Shown in pieces: positions 12,222 through 25,001 of a stretch of 64,000 nt of DNA (its first letter is position 1; each line of letters opens with the position of its first letter). The stretch covers positions 23,393,743-23,457,742 of the forward strand of contig NC_044918.1 in assembly GCF_003576645.1 (NCBI RefSeq). The letters are read 5' to 3'. This DNA is from Ipomoea triloba. Lineage: Eukaryota > Streptophyta > Magnoliopsida > Solanales > Convolvulaceae. Below the pieces are notes generated by a model, which did no database searches, was not told where the DNA came from, and was given only the letters and a program-made list of their open reading frames with translations. The translations under genes were made by a program, and so were the position numbers.

Positions 12222-12959
12222 TTTTTATAGTGGTTCGGCTGTTAACGAAGCCCACTCAACTCTTCTTCACAACTTGTGAAGGTTTAATTTGCACTATTGT
12301 CTCCTTTGATAGTACAAAATTCTCTCTAAAACGCGCTCCTTTGATCACCAAGCCTGGCAGTCACGCTTTAATAGGTTTTTCAACTCCTTCAAAGTTTACT
12401 CCGGGTCTTTCTACTTCTCCTAAGCAGAGATTGGTTGAAATGGTTGAAGAGTTTCTCCAACGTGGAAATCTTGTCTTGAGCTTCTTGATTAAATGCTTGA
12501 AATGCACAAGATCTCCTTGAAAAACTAGATTGAGAGTTTTAGCGTTTGAATATTTTGCACACTGTTTTGAGCTTGCAATTGCTTTTTGCGTATGTCAACC
12601 AACAGCTCCAAATGAAAGGGAGCATAGGTATTTATAGGCGTGAATTTTAGTTCCGTTGGAGGGAAACTGAAATTCAAAAGCCTATATCCAGTGTGTAATA
12701 TCCGTTGAGTAAAATGTGACCATTTGTGAATGTCAGTACTTTCTAGCCGTTTGTCTACTTTAGTGTAAAGACAATTTGTCTTTTGTCTTACACAAAAGGA
12801 CATGTCATTTAATGCTCCTTGGGATCACAGCCTAGGATCCATTTGACATTCTGATCATACCCAACCTCAAGGCTATGGACAAGACAAATTTCCAGAGAAT
12901 GTCTTTAGAGTCCTAGTGCCTTGGGTATTCGTGAGAATGATTGACCTTATCATTCTCTC

Positions 12960-13115
12960 ATCATATCTTCGAATTAATCATCTTGATTATTCGGTCTTCA
13001 AGAGTTCGACCCTTCTAGTATTCGGCCTTGTACATCTTCAGTCTTCATATCTTCAAGTCTTTGGTCTTCAAGTCTTCGGCCCTCTAGGCTTCAACCTGAA
13101 GCCTTCAGTCTTGAG
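12960..13115 (+). repeat. Degenerate cttcggtcttcaagt minisatellite
   Basis: The words 'tcttcaagt', 'ttcggtcttc' and 'ttcggcc' repeat about eight times with variation. Non-coding. Confidence 0.5.
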
Positions 13116-14661
13116 AGCATTCTAAGTCTTTGATTGAAATTTACTCTTGATCTGTATGGACTCGTCCAAAACGAGTTCTTGACAAGGATTCGTCCTACTA
13201 AGAAAGCAAAAAACATAAAAAAGAAAAAAGGTTTGGGGGGTCTCCTCTGGTCTTTAGTATCATCAAAATCAATGACTTGGGGTTCCTAACAACACTGCCT
13301 TGCACGGTCGTGTCAACGCCGTGTCCGATCCCAGGTCACGTCAGCTGTGGAAACATGGTTTTTAAAATCATTTTGAGATCCTTTTTAGGACTTTTTGACC
13401 CTAGGCTTCAAGAAATATTTAAAGGCAGTCTTGGAGGCAAAAACCAATCCGAGGATGATTATATCTCAGGAAGACTTGGGGTCAATATTTTTTCACAGAT
13501 TAAATGAGTGTCTTCCTATGCTCTTCAATTCTTTTATTGTTTCTTTAATTTTTTTTTTTGGGTTTGCCTCCATGTTTAGAGGATAAATGTTGTAGTACTT
13601 GCTGGATTTATGGTGAACCCTAGCTTGATACCTTATTCTTGATATTTTCTTGCAAATTTATGATTCTTTTTCCTTTCATTCAATTGTATTTCTTTATTGT
13701 TCTTGAATTAATAGTTGCTAGCTTATTGGATTTTTGATTGGTGCCTGAACTTTTCAATAGAGATTCCTTAGTGATTGTAGATCTCACACAATTAGAAAGA
13801 GTGGATTGCAATCCTAGAGGTAGGATGACATCAATAATCATGTGTGTTTGAGTCAAATTGTTGAGTAGAATAATTCACAAAACGTTAATACAATCCTTAG
13901 GGAAAAATTGATTTATAATGGATTTTAATTTTAATTAATCAACCTAGGATTAGTTGTTAATACACTTGGTAAATATATTAACAAGAAATAGGAGGTCGCA
14001 CGGTCTTAGAGATAAACAATTGTTATTGGCATGTATCTTTTATGGTCAATGATATCCTAGGGAATCCATATATCTAAGCACCCTTTTCTCATTAGTTGAT
14101 TCCCTCATATTTGCTTGTTTTTATTTATTGCTTAGTCGTTGACTTTCTTTTAATTCCTTTTCACAATTTCTTTAGCCTACATAATAGAACAATGGATAGT
14201 ACTAGTATTCGTAGTCCATGAGGGATACAACACTCGTTACTCAATCTTCTATACTAAAAAAAACGATAGGTATCGTACACTTGTCTAATCAAATTTGTAT
14301 AGTTACAATTTGAGTATATATCAACGTGCTCCTTAACTTGTGAAAATTTAGATCAATTAAAAATGTGGTTATTTAAATGTTAAAAAGTTATTTCAAGTTA
14401 GGAGTAGGTGAATCCTTTTCAAATAGGTGAAAAATGTGTGTAATTTATCAAAAAAGGTTTGCCCTTTTGTTAAATTTTGTTGTTTGCATGTGACAAGAGT
14501 ATATTGAAGATTAAAAAAATACTTTTCTTTATTAAGAAATAAAATTTATGTACGTATTAAAAAATAGCATTCACTCATAGACTTGCATTCGAATTTCTTA
14601 TATTGTATGGTCCCTCTTTGAAGTGTGATTGGTCCTTATTATTTCGTTGCTCTAATCCATA

Positions 14662-16636
14662 TCTATACTATTAATAAAAACAAAATAATCCATTTTAACT
14701 TCTAGCCTAAAACACTCCTATACTATTAAGGTTTGAGTAATATTTTAAAATATGATAATGCAATTTCTATTAGTACTCCCTAAAATTATACATTAAAATA
14801 TGGTAATACAATTCGTAATATAATATATTTTCTCCCACTTTTCTATTCGTAAAACAATTCTAGATTAAAATTAATAATTGTAATAAACTAATAATACAGA
14901 ACATATACTTCCCTGCAACGTAATCTATACTTCTATTTATATACTATACAAATAAGAGCCAAAGAGAGTTAGACCTAAAATGGGTAGAAAAAATGGCGGT
15001 CAAATTATTTAATCAAACAGATGGTTCAGATTGTTTAGATTTATATATTTCCTTGAGATTTCCCAATTTATCCTTAATTATATGATTATCCGTTAAGTTT
15101 TCCGTTAAATATTCTCTTCTCCGTTAATATTCCGTTAACTTTTAACTTACCCATTAATTTATATAAGAAGGGTCTTAGGTTCGAACCTCAACTCAATCAA
15201 ATTTGACATAATTAAGTTCCTCACTTTATTTTACTCTTATTAAATTAAATAAATTAGTAGCTACAACAAAAAATAATACATATGTATTTCTTTAATTTAG
15301 AATTATGTGTCTACAATACCTTTATTTGAAAAAATTATTCATTACCAAAAAATTAAATTAAATAAGAGAAATAATTCCATTAGTTATATTGCCTTTATTC
15401 TCTCTCATGCAAAGATTCTTTACATTCAAATTTATCAATTGATATTCATTACATTGTCCATTATCTTATTTTTACAATATCATGTAATTAAATATCAAAG
15501 TTGTAATGCAAAATAATGGTATATATTTTTTACCAAGTATTTTATTAATACCATGAAAAAATAAAAAAGAATAGTTTGAAACCAATCATATTAACTACTT
15601 GGGGGATTTGTTGACAATGAAAGTACTCAAATAACTCATTACCCAGCAAATTGAAGCGAGAAACTATCTTTTAATATCTTTGGAATACATCATATTTAAA
15701 ATTTTCAAAATTTTACTAATTTATTTAATCTTTTTCCTTAAACTAAGGATTTCTTTATCCACAATAACTCATTCAACAATAATGATTGAACCAAATGAAC
15801 CCCGAGCAGAACACCTAAAGGAAAGTCCATAGCTCCCATATCATAATCTCATTGCATGACGTTGTCATCTATGCTACCAACAATAAACCAATTGAAAATA
15901 ACACACTACCAACAAAAAGGAAGAGAACAAATATTAAAGATGAAGATAATGACAATGTTATTCAAAAGAGAATTAAGAATACTTAGAAAAATTCAAACTA
16001 AAAGTAGTATTTATTTAGACTATCATTTTTAGACCAAATATTTAGACTATCGATTTTACAAAGTTGCAAACATTTATTTTAGTGACAATTATAATGAATT
16101 TCTTATATTATCTTGGATTCATATACTTTGAGTTACATATTTAAATAAAAAAATTTGACATTCAATTGCCTATGTATAAACTTTCTCATAAGTGAGAGGT
16201 CACAGGTTTGATTCCCAATGTGGGCTTTAGCTCATTGATAAATGTAATAATTTACACTAAAAAGTTAAAAGATAAAATTAAGTTATTTTCAAATTTTTGG
16301 AGTGTGGATCTGACCAAAATTTTTATTCTTTGATTTGACCTATCAAAATTTATTTTTAATTGATCATTGATAAATGTTTTTACAATTTTTAGACTTTGAG
16401 ACGGGATGTGCCAATATGTGTATTGTTTAACTCAACCCAACTAGAACCATATTTTAATTAAACTAAGCTAGTGTAGTTCACTTTTCAAAAAAAAAAAAAA
16501 GCTAGTGTAGTTCAAATAATAACGAGACATATGGTAAGCTAACCCGCCCATTTGAGACACTAAGAGAGAGAACTAAGATTGAGATAATAATCTAGAAAAT
16601 GACTTTTGAGTAAAAATCTCAAAAGATATTTTCTAC
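14662..16636. other. AT-rich region with two Helitron-like 5' words, no gene
   Basis: At 14662 (tctatactattaat) and 14924 (tctatacttc...aataagagcc) the sequence resembles the TC-start of plant Helitrons, each preceded by A. No hairpin plus CTAG end could be paired with either. B-box-like words ggttcgaacctc (about 15178) and gtttgattccca (about 16206) suggest old SINE remnants. No protein-coding gene is seen. Confidence 0.25.
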
Positions 16637-16639
16637 CAA

Positions 16640-16850
16640 AATAAGTTATTTTTCTTTTAACAATAAATGTTACAAAATGTGAAAGTCATATACTGAACTA
16701 AAAAAACTTGAAGATCAAATATAAAATAATCTAATACTCCAGCTATTTACTACTTATTGGTTAATTTAAGCTAATTTTTATTTCTTTGATTATTTTTAAC
16801 ACTTTATTATAATATTTAATTTTTTTCCTTGTGTTTAATAATCCATTATA
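16640..16850. repeat. Copy 1 of a 200-bp direct duplication
   Basis: This block, from 'taagttatttttcttttaac' to 'aataatccattatata', recurs at 17240-17443 and continues at 18295-18340, where the second copy is split by a foldback element. The two copies straddle the (TA)n-seated element 2. Confidence 0.8.
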
Positions 16851-16855
16851 TATAT

Positions 16856-17206
16856 AGAAATATGTTCAAATGTGGTCACACCTTCCCGTGCCGTTCACAC
16901 CACTCAATGTTAGAAAATACACCACTCAATGTTAGAAAATGCACCACAATAAAAATACACAAAACTACCATAAAACAGACCACACGCAAAATAATGCACC
17001 ATAATTCCCCTGCCCCTAATGGTGCATTTGCTAACACTGTGTGGTTTGTATTTACATACCTAGTGGTGTGTTTTTTGATGATGCGAACCTAAAGATGCAC
17101 ATTTGTGTAGTGTATTTTCTAACATTGAGTGGTGTATATTTGTATACATAGTGGTGCGACCGCACTGACCGCACGTTAAGGGGCGGCCACACCTGATCAT
17201 GACCCT
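16856..17206. mobile_element. (TA)n-seated inverted-repeat element 2
   Basis: The left end (agaaatatgttcaaatgtgg...) and the reverse complement of the right end (agggtcatgatcaggtgtgg...) align. The inner arms also pair, with 'caccactcaatgttagaaaat' on one side and 'attttctaacattgagtggtg' on the other, so most of the 351 bp folds back. TA runs lie on both sides. The interior is rich in 'gcaccac/gtggtgc' words. No coding frame. Confidence 0.65.
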
Positions 17207-17239
17207 ATATATATATATACACACACATACATACCACCA

Positions 17240-17443
17240 AAATGAGTTCTTTTTCTTTTAACAATAAATGTTACAAAATGTGAAAGTCATATACTGAGCT
17301 AAAAAAACTTGAAGATCAAATATAAAAATAATCTAATACTCCAGCTATCTCCTTTTACTTTTTCTATTTACTACTTATTGGTTAGTTTAAGAAATTTTTT
17401 ATTTCTTTGATTATTTTTTAACACTTTATTATAATATTTTTAA
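17240..17443. repeat. Copy 2 of the 200-bp direct duplication (left part)
   Basis: It matches 16640-16825 with about 19 extra bases near 17348-17366. The copy resumes after the foldback element at 18295. Confidence 0.8.
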
Positions 17444-18294
17444 GAGTTTATTACCAAAATGGTCCATCGACTATTGCGAAATTACCAATTTGGTCCTCGA
17501 CAATTTTTCGTAACTAATTAAGTCCCTCGACTTTGAAAAATTTAACCAATTTGGTCCTCCGTTTATTTTTCCGTTAAACATCCGTTAAATCAGGACCAAA
17601 TTGGTAATTTTGCTATAGTCAATGGACCAAATTGGTAATTAATTTTTAGGATAAACTACAAATAAGCCATCGTACTATTTGGAAACAAGCAATTAGGCCA
17701 TCCAACTCAAATAACCCCCAAATAAACCATCGAACTCAAAAAATAAAGCAATTGAGCCACTAAAATCAAAAAAAGAGCAATTGACCCATTTAAAAATTTT
17801 CGGTGACAAATTCTGGCATCAACGATCATTTCCGGCAACCGGCGGCGACGCCGGTCGCCATTTCCGATGAGAGCGGCCGGAAATGGCATCGCTGCTGGTT
17901 GCTGGAAATGGTCGCCCGTGCCAGAATTTATCACCGGAAATTTTTAAAATGGGTTAATCGCTATTTTTTTAGGTTTCAGTAGCTCAATTGCTTTATTTTT
18001 CTGAGTTCGATGCCCTATTTGGGGGTTATTTGAGTTTGATGGCCTAATTGATTGCTTCCAAATAGTACGATGGCTTATTTGTAGTTTATCCCTTAATTTT
18101 TCACTGAAATGGTCCCTTGATTATAGCAAAATTACTAATTTGGTCCTGATTTAACGGATGTTAACGGAAAAATAAACGGAGGACTAAATTGGTTAAATTT
18201 TTCAAAGTCGAGGGACTTAATTAGGCACGAAAAATTGTCGAGGACTAAATTGATAATTTCACAATAGTCGGGGGACCATTTTGGTAATAAACTC
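17444..18294. mobile_element. Mutator-like foldback element, copy A, with a nested insert
   Basis: The ends are gagtttattaccaaaatggtc and its exact inverse. The arms remain inverted repeats for about 190 bp (phrases 'accaatttggtcct', 'ttaagtccctcgac'). The flanks resemble each other (taatatttttaa, taatatttaa), consistent with a degenerate duplication of the target seen intact at 16815. The sister copy at 33208-33647 has a perfect 9-bp duplication, which places the family near Mutator. Copy A is interrupted by a second element at 17648-18092. Non-coding. Confidence 0.8.
17648..18092. mobile_element. Nested foldback element with 9-bp target duplication
   Basis: The ends aggataaactacaaataag and gggataaactacaaataag (reverse of the right end) differ at one base, and the arms pair for more than 100 bp ('gccatcgtactatttggaa'). 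It is flanked by ttaattttt at 17639-17647 and 18093-18101, a perfect 9-bp duplication; copy B shows the empty site 'ttaatttttcac'. The GC-rich core, 17820-17935, has palindromic ccggcaacc/ggttgctgg words. Most likely a Mutator-type MITE. Confidence 0.85.
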
Positions 18295-18330
18295 TAATAT
18301 TTAATTTTTTTCCTTGTGCTTAATAATCCA

Positions 18331-18393
18331 ATATATATATATATATATATAAAAGAAACTGAGGACTAATATATATATATATATATATATATA
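18331..18393. repeat. Two (TA)n tracts
   Basis: (TA)n at 18331-18351 and 18370-18393, with the phrase 'gaaactgaggactaat' repeated at 18355 and 18413. Confidence 0.7.
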
Positions 18394-18826
18394 AGAACCA
18401 TCCTTAATGTAAGAAACTGAGGACTAATCTAGAGTTCTAGACCATTAAATTAGAATTATGCACGACTGAGATTAAAAGAAACAAGTCCCTATAAAATATT
18501 AGAAAGTATACCGTTAGGGTAAATTAGTCTTATTGGAAATTGTGCATTCCTACACAAAATGTCATGCATTCCTATAACATGATCAAAGGCTGAAAATCAG
18601 TCTTCTTCTGCTGCGGTGGCCTTCCCAGGTGCGGACGTGTGGACAAATATGATCCACACATCTAACATGATCAAAGGCCGAAAATCGATGAAAAGGAGAG
18701 AAACGCGGTGACATTTTTTAAATTTTCTGTAATGCTTGTGTATTTTAAAATTCTTGACGATGCATTTGGAAATATTTTGAGTGCACAGAAGGTACTACGT
18801 AATTCTTATCACATTCTTCCCCTGTA

Positions 18827-18910
18827 CCGTTACGATTATGCATTTATAAAAGTTTGACAGAGCATTTGCCGTTACGATTATGCATTTATAAAAGTTTGAC
18901 AGAGCATTTG
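18827..18910. repeat. Tandem duplication, 2 x 42 bp
   Basis: Two identical adjacent 42-bp units (second from 18869). Confidence 0.95.
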
Positions 18911-19701
18911 GAAATAATTTGAGTGCACATATATATGGCGCTTTCTAATTTCCATAACCATCTTCCCATGTGTCATCACAGGAGTTTCTAAATGCACTGT
19001 CAAATATTTCTAAATGAATTGTCAAACATTTCAAAATGCACAATCGTAATTATAGAAAATTACAAAAATGTCACTACATTTTTTCTATTTTCATTAATTT
19101 TAAGCCTTTGGTCATGCTTAAATGGACAGACAATATATATATATATATATAAATAAATAAAAAATTTTAAATAATTTGAGTGAAATCACATTAATCATAT
19201 CAAAGGCATGAAATTAGATGGGAAAGTAATAATTATAGGAGCTCTACTACATGTACTATCAAATCTTACTCCCTTAAATTTACTCATTGATGTGACGGGA
19301 ACTGTTAGGTTATTTTTTCATGCGGACCCCTGTAAAAGTGTCTATATCAAAATTTAAGTGTGAGAGTAAAAGCTGTAAAGCCTGTGAGTAAACAATAGGA
19401 GTACATATAGTATTTTCTTAACCTTATTCTCTTAATTTTTACTCCCTAATGTGGATAAGTTATCTTTTTCATGTGGTCCTAATACAAGTGTTTACATTAA
19501 AATGTTGTGTCTGAAAATAAAAGTTGGAGCAAAAAATGAGAGTAAATATAGTGTTTTCCTTTTCCTAATTATAGGACCAAAAATCAAGTTACTTCGTACC
19601 AACTGCTATCACTTCAGTACATACATTGATTAATGTTCTAGCCCGTGTCATACGTTTGTACTAAATGCCACTATTCCAGCCAGAAGTGCATGTACGCAAA
19701 T

Positions 19702-19785
19702 TATACAAGCATGGTAAATCATGGTCAAAAGAAATGTCGATTCTATACAAGCATGGTAAATCATGGTCAAAAGAAATGTCGATTC
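19702..19785. repeat. Tandem duplication, 2 x 42 bp
   Basis: Two identical adjacent 42-bp units (second from 19744). Confidence 0.95.
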
Positions 19786-19879
19786 TTTTAATGAAAATAA
19801 ACGGCATCCATTCGTGCCGTTAGGAGTAAAGTAGCTCTATTTTAATATAACATATTCAGTGTCGTCTTTTCGATATTAC

Positions 19880-20215
19880 TACAGTTTCATTTGATATTAT
19901 ACGCTCAAATATGTGAAACTGATATTTAGTTTCATTTTATATACACTGCAGTTTCCTTTCAACACAATTACAGTATCATTTCGATATAACTACAGTTTCA
20001 TTGGACAATATACACTCAAATATGTGAAACTGTTATTCAGTTTTATTTTATATACAATGCAGTTTCCTTTCAACACAAATACAAATTCATTTTAATATAT
20101 GCAGTTTCCTTTCAACACAAATACAAATTCATTTTAATATAACTACAGTTTTATTTGATAATATAAAAATAAATGTGAGGCCGTATCATTTGAAATAAAC
20201 TGTAGTTTCATTTAC
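19880..20215. repeat. Degenerate long-period repeat, 'cagtttc' words
   Basis: The phrases 'actacagtttcattt', 'gctcaaatatgtgaaactg' and 'tgcagtttcctttcaacaca' recur with a spacing of roughly 115-120 bp. The array includes the 42-bp duplication at 20057-20140. Non-coding. Confidence 0.5.
20057..20140. repeat. Tandem duplication, 2 x 42 bp
   Basis: Two identical adjacent 42-bp units (second from 20099), inside the cagtttc array. Confidence 0.95.
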
Positions 20216-20689
20216 GGAGCTCCGTTAACATGTGACGGCAACTATTTTTTTACTTAAAGAAACGGTGTCGTTTTTGGATCTTGATCTACAAAGCTTTGTG
20301 GACCATGGTTCGCGATATAACAACTGGTGCATGTACATATGTACTGAGCCCCGCAGGCCGCAGCATATTCTTGAGCAATCTTAGGCTATTCGCAGCGGTG
20401 AAAGGAGGCCAATTGCAAAATTATGAGACCTTTTAATTTTTTATTATTATTACATTTATTATTATTTTAATTATTATTAATACTTTATTGGTAAAAATAA
20501 GTTTTTTTTAATAAGGTTACGTGATAATAGGACCATTTTTTAAAGATGAGATATAATTGTATGGATGTAGAGTAAATAGTGGATACTTGCAAATTTAGCG
20601 ATGTGACATTTTGAAACTGAGAGAAAATTACATGGGTAAATATAGTCTCACTGGGTGGGTTTTTATGTGGGTCCTAACAATCGCCTTAG

Positions 20690-22013
20690 TATTTACTAGT
20701 TCACTTAATTTAAAAATCCAATAATTTGAGATTTTTAAATTTTTTTGGACTCACCTGAAGGATATATTAGAGGTGGATCCGGGGCAAATCGACACAAGGA
20801 GAAGCGAGGACGACTTGGAGGGTGACCTCAGCTTCGGGGCAGCCCCGGCCTAGGATGGCCTTGGCCTGGTGTGCTACACTCGCAGACGCGGTCCAAGTTG
20901 TTACAACCAACTCCCCCTTTTTTGGGCGGTGGTTAGAATGAGGTTAATATAAATTCCTACGTAATTGTCTTGTTAGAACATCATCTAATATTGTAATAGC
21001 ATTACACAAAGTATCAATACAATCTTTGTCTCCATGGCATACATTCATTGTCTTTTTCATTATATTATCCATTTATCATTTACTGTATCCTTCTTCTTTT
21101 TATCAGGTTTTGTTAATTCGGGTCACTCGAGTTAAATAAATCCATCATAGGGGTGCTTTCATCGAGAGCTCAACATATAGGCTCTAGCAAGCTACCTACC
21201 AACTATAGCAAGATCGAGATCCAACTCTCACAATTCCCATGATTCTCGCAACACCTATGTCACCTCGAGCGGGAACAACCTCAATGGGACCGCTAGCCGA
21301 CAACAAACCAACTCAGTGAGGTCAGCGGGGGACCTAAGGGATCGACTCAACAAAAACTTCCACGCTGGGTCGGCTCGCATCGCCCTTCCTCTGGCCCCGG
21401 GATTCCAAGAAGGGGTGGTCACGATCCAACAAGCAGCCACCTTAGCGAGGTAGGCTGAGCACCCGACTTCCCTGAGCCCTAATAGCCCAAGTTGAGGGGG
21501 AGGTCAACTCACCCTGACCGTCAGGCAGACGGGGAGGAGATGATGTTAATCAAGACAGGCATGGGCATCAAGGAGTGAATAGGGGACGACCAACCCGATC
21601 CTAGTCCGCATTGGCGCAGTTAGGCACCCGTACACTGGCCCGGGACCAACTAGAGCCAAGGCCAACTGTGAACAACCCCTCGGTGGTGGAATCATTTTCA
21701 GGAAGGTTGCCGAGCCACAGGTGGAATGATCGGGGGAAACCAGCGGCGAGACCCCGAGCTCTCAACATGATGAGATCGAGCAGGCGAATGGGTAAGCTCC
21801 AAAGGAAGATAGATCCTGGAGCACCAAGACGTGTTATCCACCCCATTCACCAAGGCGATCATGGCCAATGCTCTACCGAAGAACTTTCGTTTCCCAACAA
21901 TTAAGGCATACATAGGAGCGATAGACCCACGGGCTCATCTTGCCAAAATGAGATTTACTCAGTGTGCATTCTCAGATAGTGATTCTGAATTTCTCTTGTC
22001 AAATTTTTTCTAA
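20690..22013 (+). pseudogene. Ty3/gypsy (Tat-like) LTR tail and gag fragment
   Basis: An AT-rich LTR-like tail ends near 21140, followed by the phrase 'ggtgctttcatcgagag', common just after the LTR in plant gypsy elements. Frames after that are Pro/Arg/Gln-rich and broken by stops. The segment 21831-21990 reads PFTKAIMANALPKNFRFP, then IKAYIGAIDPRAHL, which matches the start of the gypsy gag domain (compare TPFTDDVMSA in the element at 53-56 kb). The homology stops near 22000. It is a short, old, truncated copy. Confidence 0.55.
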
Positions 22014-23212
22014 AATGATTTTATTGCATACATACCAATTCTTATGCCTCTAGGTTTGATGTGGAACTTGATAAAGTCTTAGACCACAAGAAGGTTTTTT
22101 GGCCTAAAAAATCTATTTTAGATTGAAATATGTAATATTAATATTCTTAATTGAATGTTATTTGTTATGTTATTATAAACATTTTACTTTAATATCCATC
22201 ACCTCGCAACACATTTAACAACAAAAACTACCTTATAAGGAAACAACTTTGGAAGGCTATTTGATCTTTAATTAAAGAGAAGGTGATACAACAATGGATT
22301 ATTAATTTATTGGTGAATTGAAAAATGTGCTTGCATTACCATTTAGGCTCTTCTTTGTGTGCTTGTGAATGGTTGGTGAGTGATAGCACTTTCAACACTG
22401 TACACATCCAAAATGAACGGAATATATGCCTTCAAAATTTTCTAGCAAATTTGGTTTCAAACACCTCGTAGATTACGAGATATTTTACAGTTGGTGCACG
22501 CCCAACCGAGACAATTGAAGCAAACAGGAGAAATAAAATTTCAAATTGTGACTAGAAGCGAATACGTTCTGCCTATAAGCATGTTTAGGAATTAAGCGGC
22601 GAAGAGTTTCAAGAGGAGGGATGTCAGTGAGCTCTACTGTAAAGCATGAAAGGGCATGGTGATAGGCATATAAATATCATACAAGTGTACAACCAATCAA
22701 CCATAAAAAGTTTCAGCAACCCCGTACTAAAGATATTGTGCGATTACTATGGGTACAAAGTGGGAGGCCGCAAACAATTTTTATTTTTTAGATTGACAGT
22801 CGCGATGAAGGTGGTGAGAATGCAAAGGGAGAGATTAGTGGCTTTTTCTAAGTTTAAATGAGTCAACAATGAAACAAGTCATCAAATTATTTTTATTTAA
22901 ATTTCATGTTAACATTATATGGAAGGATTACTTATGAAAACCTGGAGAAAATGCTGAGCGAACACAATTTTAAAAGTAAATGTGGTCAATTCTATCTTAT
23001 TTTAGAACAAGACCAGGTTAATTGAATACTTGCAAGTGGTAGATGGAGCTATTTGGCACTTCTCCCTAATCTCATCATCTCCAACTATTGGTGGGCAAAG
23101 AAATTATTTGATTGACTAAGATTTACTTCTAAATTGATTGATTATTAGATGCATTCATTGTAACAACTGGCCTGGCCTGCAGGTCTCCTATCCTAATCTT
23201 AATAATACAGGA
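22014..23212. other. Intergenic, nothing recognised
   Basis: Mixed AT-rich sequence with short open frames that match no family I recognise. Confidence 0.4.
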
Positions 23213-23296
23213 GACTTTCGATCCCCAACTTGGAAGACTTGTACAGTTTCATCTGACTTTCGATCCCCAACTTGGAAGACTTGTACAGTTTCATCT
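23213..23296. repeat. Tandem duplication, 2 x 42 bp
   Basis: Two identical adjacent 42-bp units (second from 23255). A 155-codon open frame spans it on the + strand, but it has no family resemblance. Confidence 0.95.
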
Positions 23297-24084
23297 CTAT
23301 GCATGCATAAAAAAGTCATTCTGGTCTCCTTCCATTGCATGGCTGCGCTTTCCAATTTCCAAAATTCTTCTTCCAAAAGGTTGAATTCCCAACACCAAAG
23401 GCCCCCACTCCCGGGCCTGACAAAACTTCTGAGAGGATGTAAATTTATCATGGTAAATCAATTGAACACAGAGGTTAGAATTTTGCTCACTGCACACAAG
23501 GAGCCCCTCACTTTGAGAGGTTTCAATTTCCACCCTGACATTACTTGTTGTCTCCTGTCTCTCACATTTATACTATTTTTAATTTATCATACAAGATCAC
23601 CTTAGGCAAGATAGAATCATAATATCGTGAATCATGATTCACAAAACAATATAAATCATATTAGAAAATTATTTTTATAATACAACAAAAAATGCAGAGA
23701 CAAGGGAATAAAAAAAGAATCATATGATATCTTCATACTATACATATAATCATTTTCCTATATAAGTCTTTAATCTCCCTCATTAAGCAACAAAGATAGC
23801 CATATTAAAACTTATATTATGAGATATAAGAAGATGTACAAATTAAATTCTCAAAGTTGCTGTATTAAGAATTTACTTTTAAATTGTGTAACCGAAAAAT
23901 TCTATCCAAAGATATATTAATCTCAACTCTCAGACTTCTATCTCAAACTCTTTTCATTTTTCAGACCCCTCAGGTGTCTTTTCAAGAATAGATGTATATT
24001 TATATATATATATATATCCATACTCTGAAGAGAGGTTATATAGAAGTTTCATATATGTTCGTTTCGGATGCAAACTTCCATAGT

Positions 24085-24088
<4 letters not shown>

Positions 24089-24162
<74 letters not shown>
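24089..24162. repeat. (TA)n microsatellite, left seat of element 3
   Basis: About 37 TA units directly abutting the element terminus at 24163. Confidence 0.9.
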
Positions 24163-24165
<3 letters not shown>

Positions 24166-24735
24166 ATTTGGATCCAGTGAGATCACCTCAATTAGACGAG
24201 ATTGTGAGACTAAATCGTGATCATCAATTATTTTTTATTAATGGTTCAGATTTGATTGGGGTTTTATTTTTTTTTAGTAATTATGGTAAATAGAGGGATT
24301 GTTAAGTCTTTTCGCAATTTGGTTAATTTATTACCATTATTAAATTAGGTGTTAATTGTAGTTGTTTCCTTATGGATTGTTTTACACAGCCGGATGCACA
24401 CACCCCCTACTCCGGATGCACACGCCCCACATAGGAACCCACAGTAGAAACGGATTAACACAGCGTTTTTCACACGTCTCACGGATCAAATGCACACACA
24501 ATAAACATAAAATTCAACAAAAAATGGAGGAAAACTTATTGCTTTTTCTTCATCCATTGATGCAATCTGTGCATTTGCACACACCACCCAGTCCGAATGC
24601 ACACGGGTCACATAAAGAGTTAATCGCAGACGTTGTCCACATATGTATGGCTAAATTTTGGTGAACCATGAATGCACACAGGCGCACCTACTGCAAATAC
24701 TTAAACCCTAACCCTCCATTGCCCACCTAGTTGCA

Positions 24736-24819
24736 CACAGTTGCACACACCACCCTACATGGACGCACACGCATGAACACAGTTGCACACACCACCCTAC
24801 ATGGACGCACACGCATGAA
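24736..24819. repeat. Tandem duplication, 2 x 42 bp
   Basis: Two identical adjacent units (second from 24778). Confidence 0.95.
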
Positions 24820-24895
24820 ATTCTAAAACGTACTATGCACCTACCTAACAGACCGCATGAAATTCTAAAACGTACTATGCACCTACCTAACAGAC
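24812..24895. repeat. Tandem duplication, 2 x 42 bp
   Basis: Two identical adjacent units (second from 24854). The first unit overlaps the end of the preceding duplication. Confidence 0.95.
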
Positions 24896-24917
24896 TTATG
24901 CACCCACCAGAAACCTA

Positions 24918-25001
24918 CCTAACAGACTTATGCACTCACCCAAAATTATGGATGCACACCCTAACAGACTTATGCACTCACCCAAAATTATGGATGCACA
25001 C
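24918..25001. repeat. Tandem duplication, 2 x 42 bp
   Basis: Two identical adjacent units (second from 24960). The redundant contig copy starting at 26195 has the same left and right context but only one unit. Confidence 0.95.

Larger units (their letters stand above)
11500..14260 (+). mobile_element. Decayed gypsy LTR-like DNA with an inserted dispersed repeat
   Basis: The outer parts, 11500-11960 and about 13220-14260, have the wording usual for long plant gypsy LTRs: 'ggtcatgtcagctg' recurs on both sides (about 11928 and 13335), a 'cacggtcgtg' motif is at about 13303, and an AT-rich tail ends near 14260. Between them, from about 11970 (ggtcccggtagataagg, gaaggggggttgaatagac) to about 13200, lies a different dispersed repeat that includes 'agtggttcggctg' at 12228. 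No coding domain remains. The assignment is by general resemblance only. Confidence 0.3.

Noticed and set aside
23138..23605. 155-codon plus-strand frame as a gene
   Set aside because: It is lengthened by the 42-bp duplication, has overlapping frames on the other strand and matches no family.
23992..24180. 62-codon frame rich in Tyr-Ile
   Set aside because: Again a translated (TA)n tract next to element 3.
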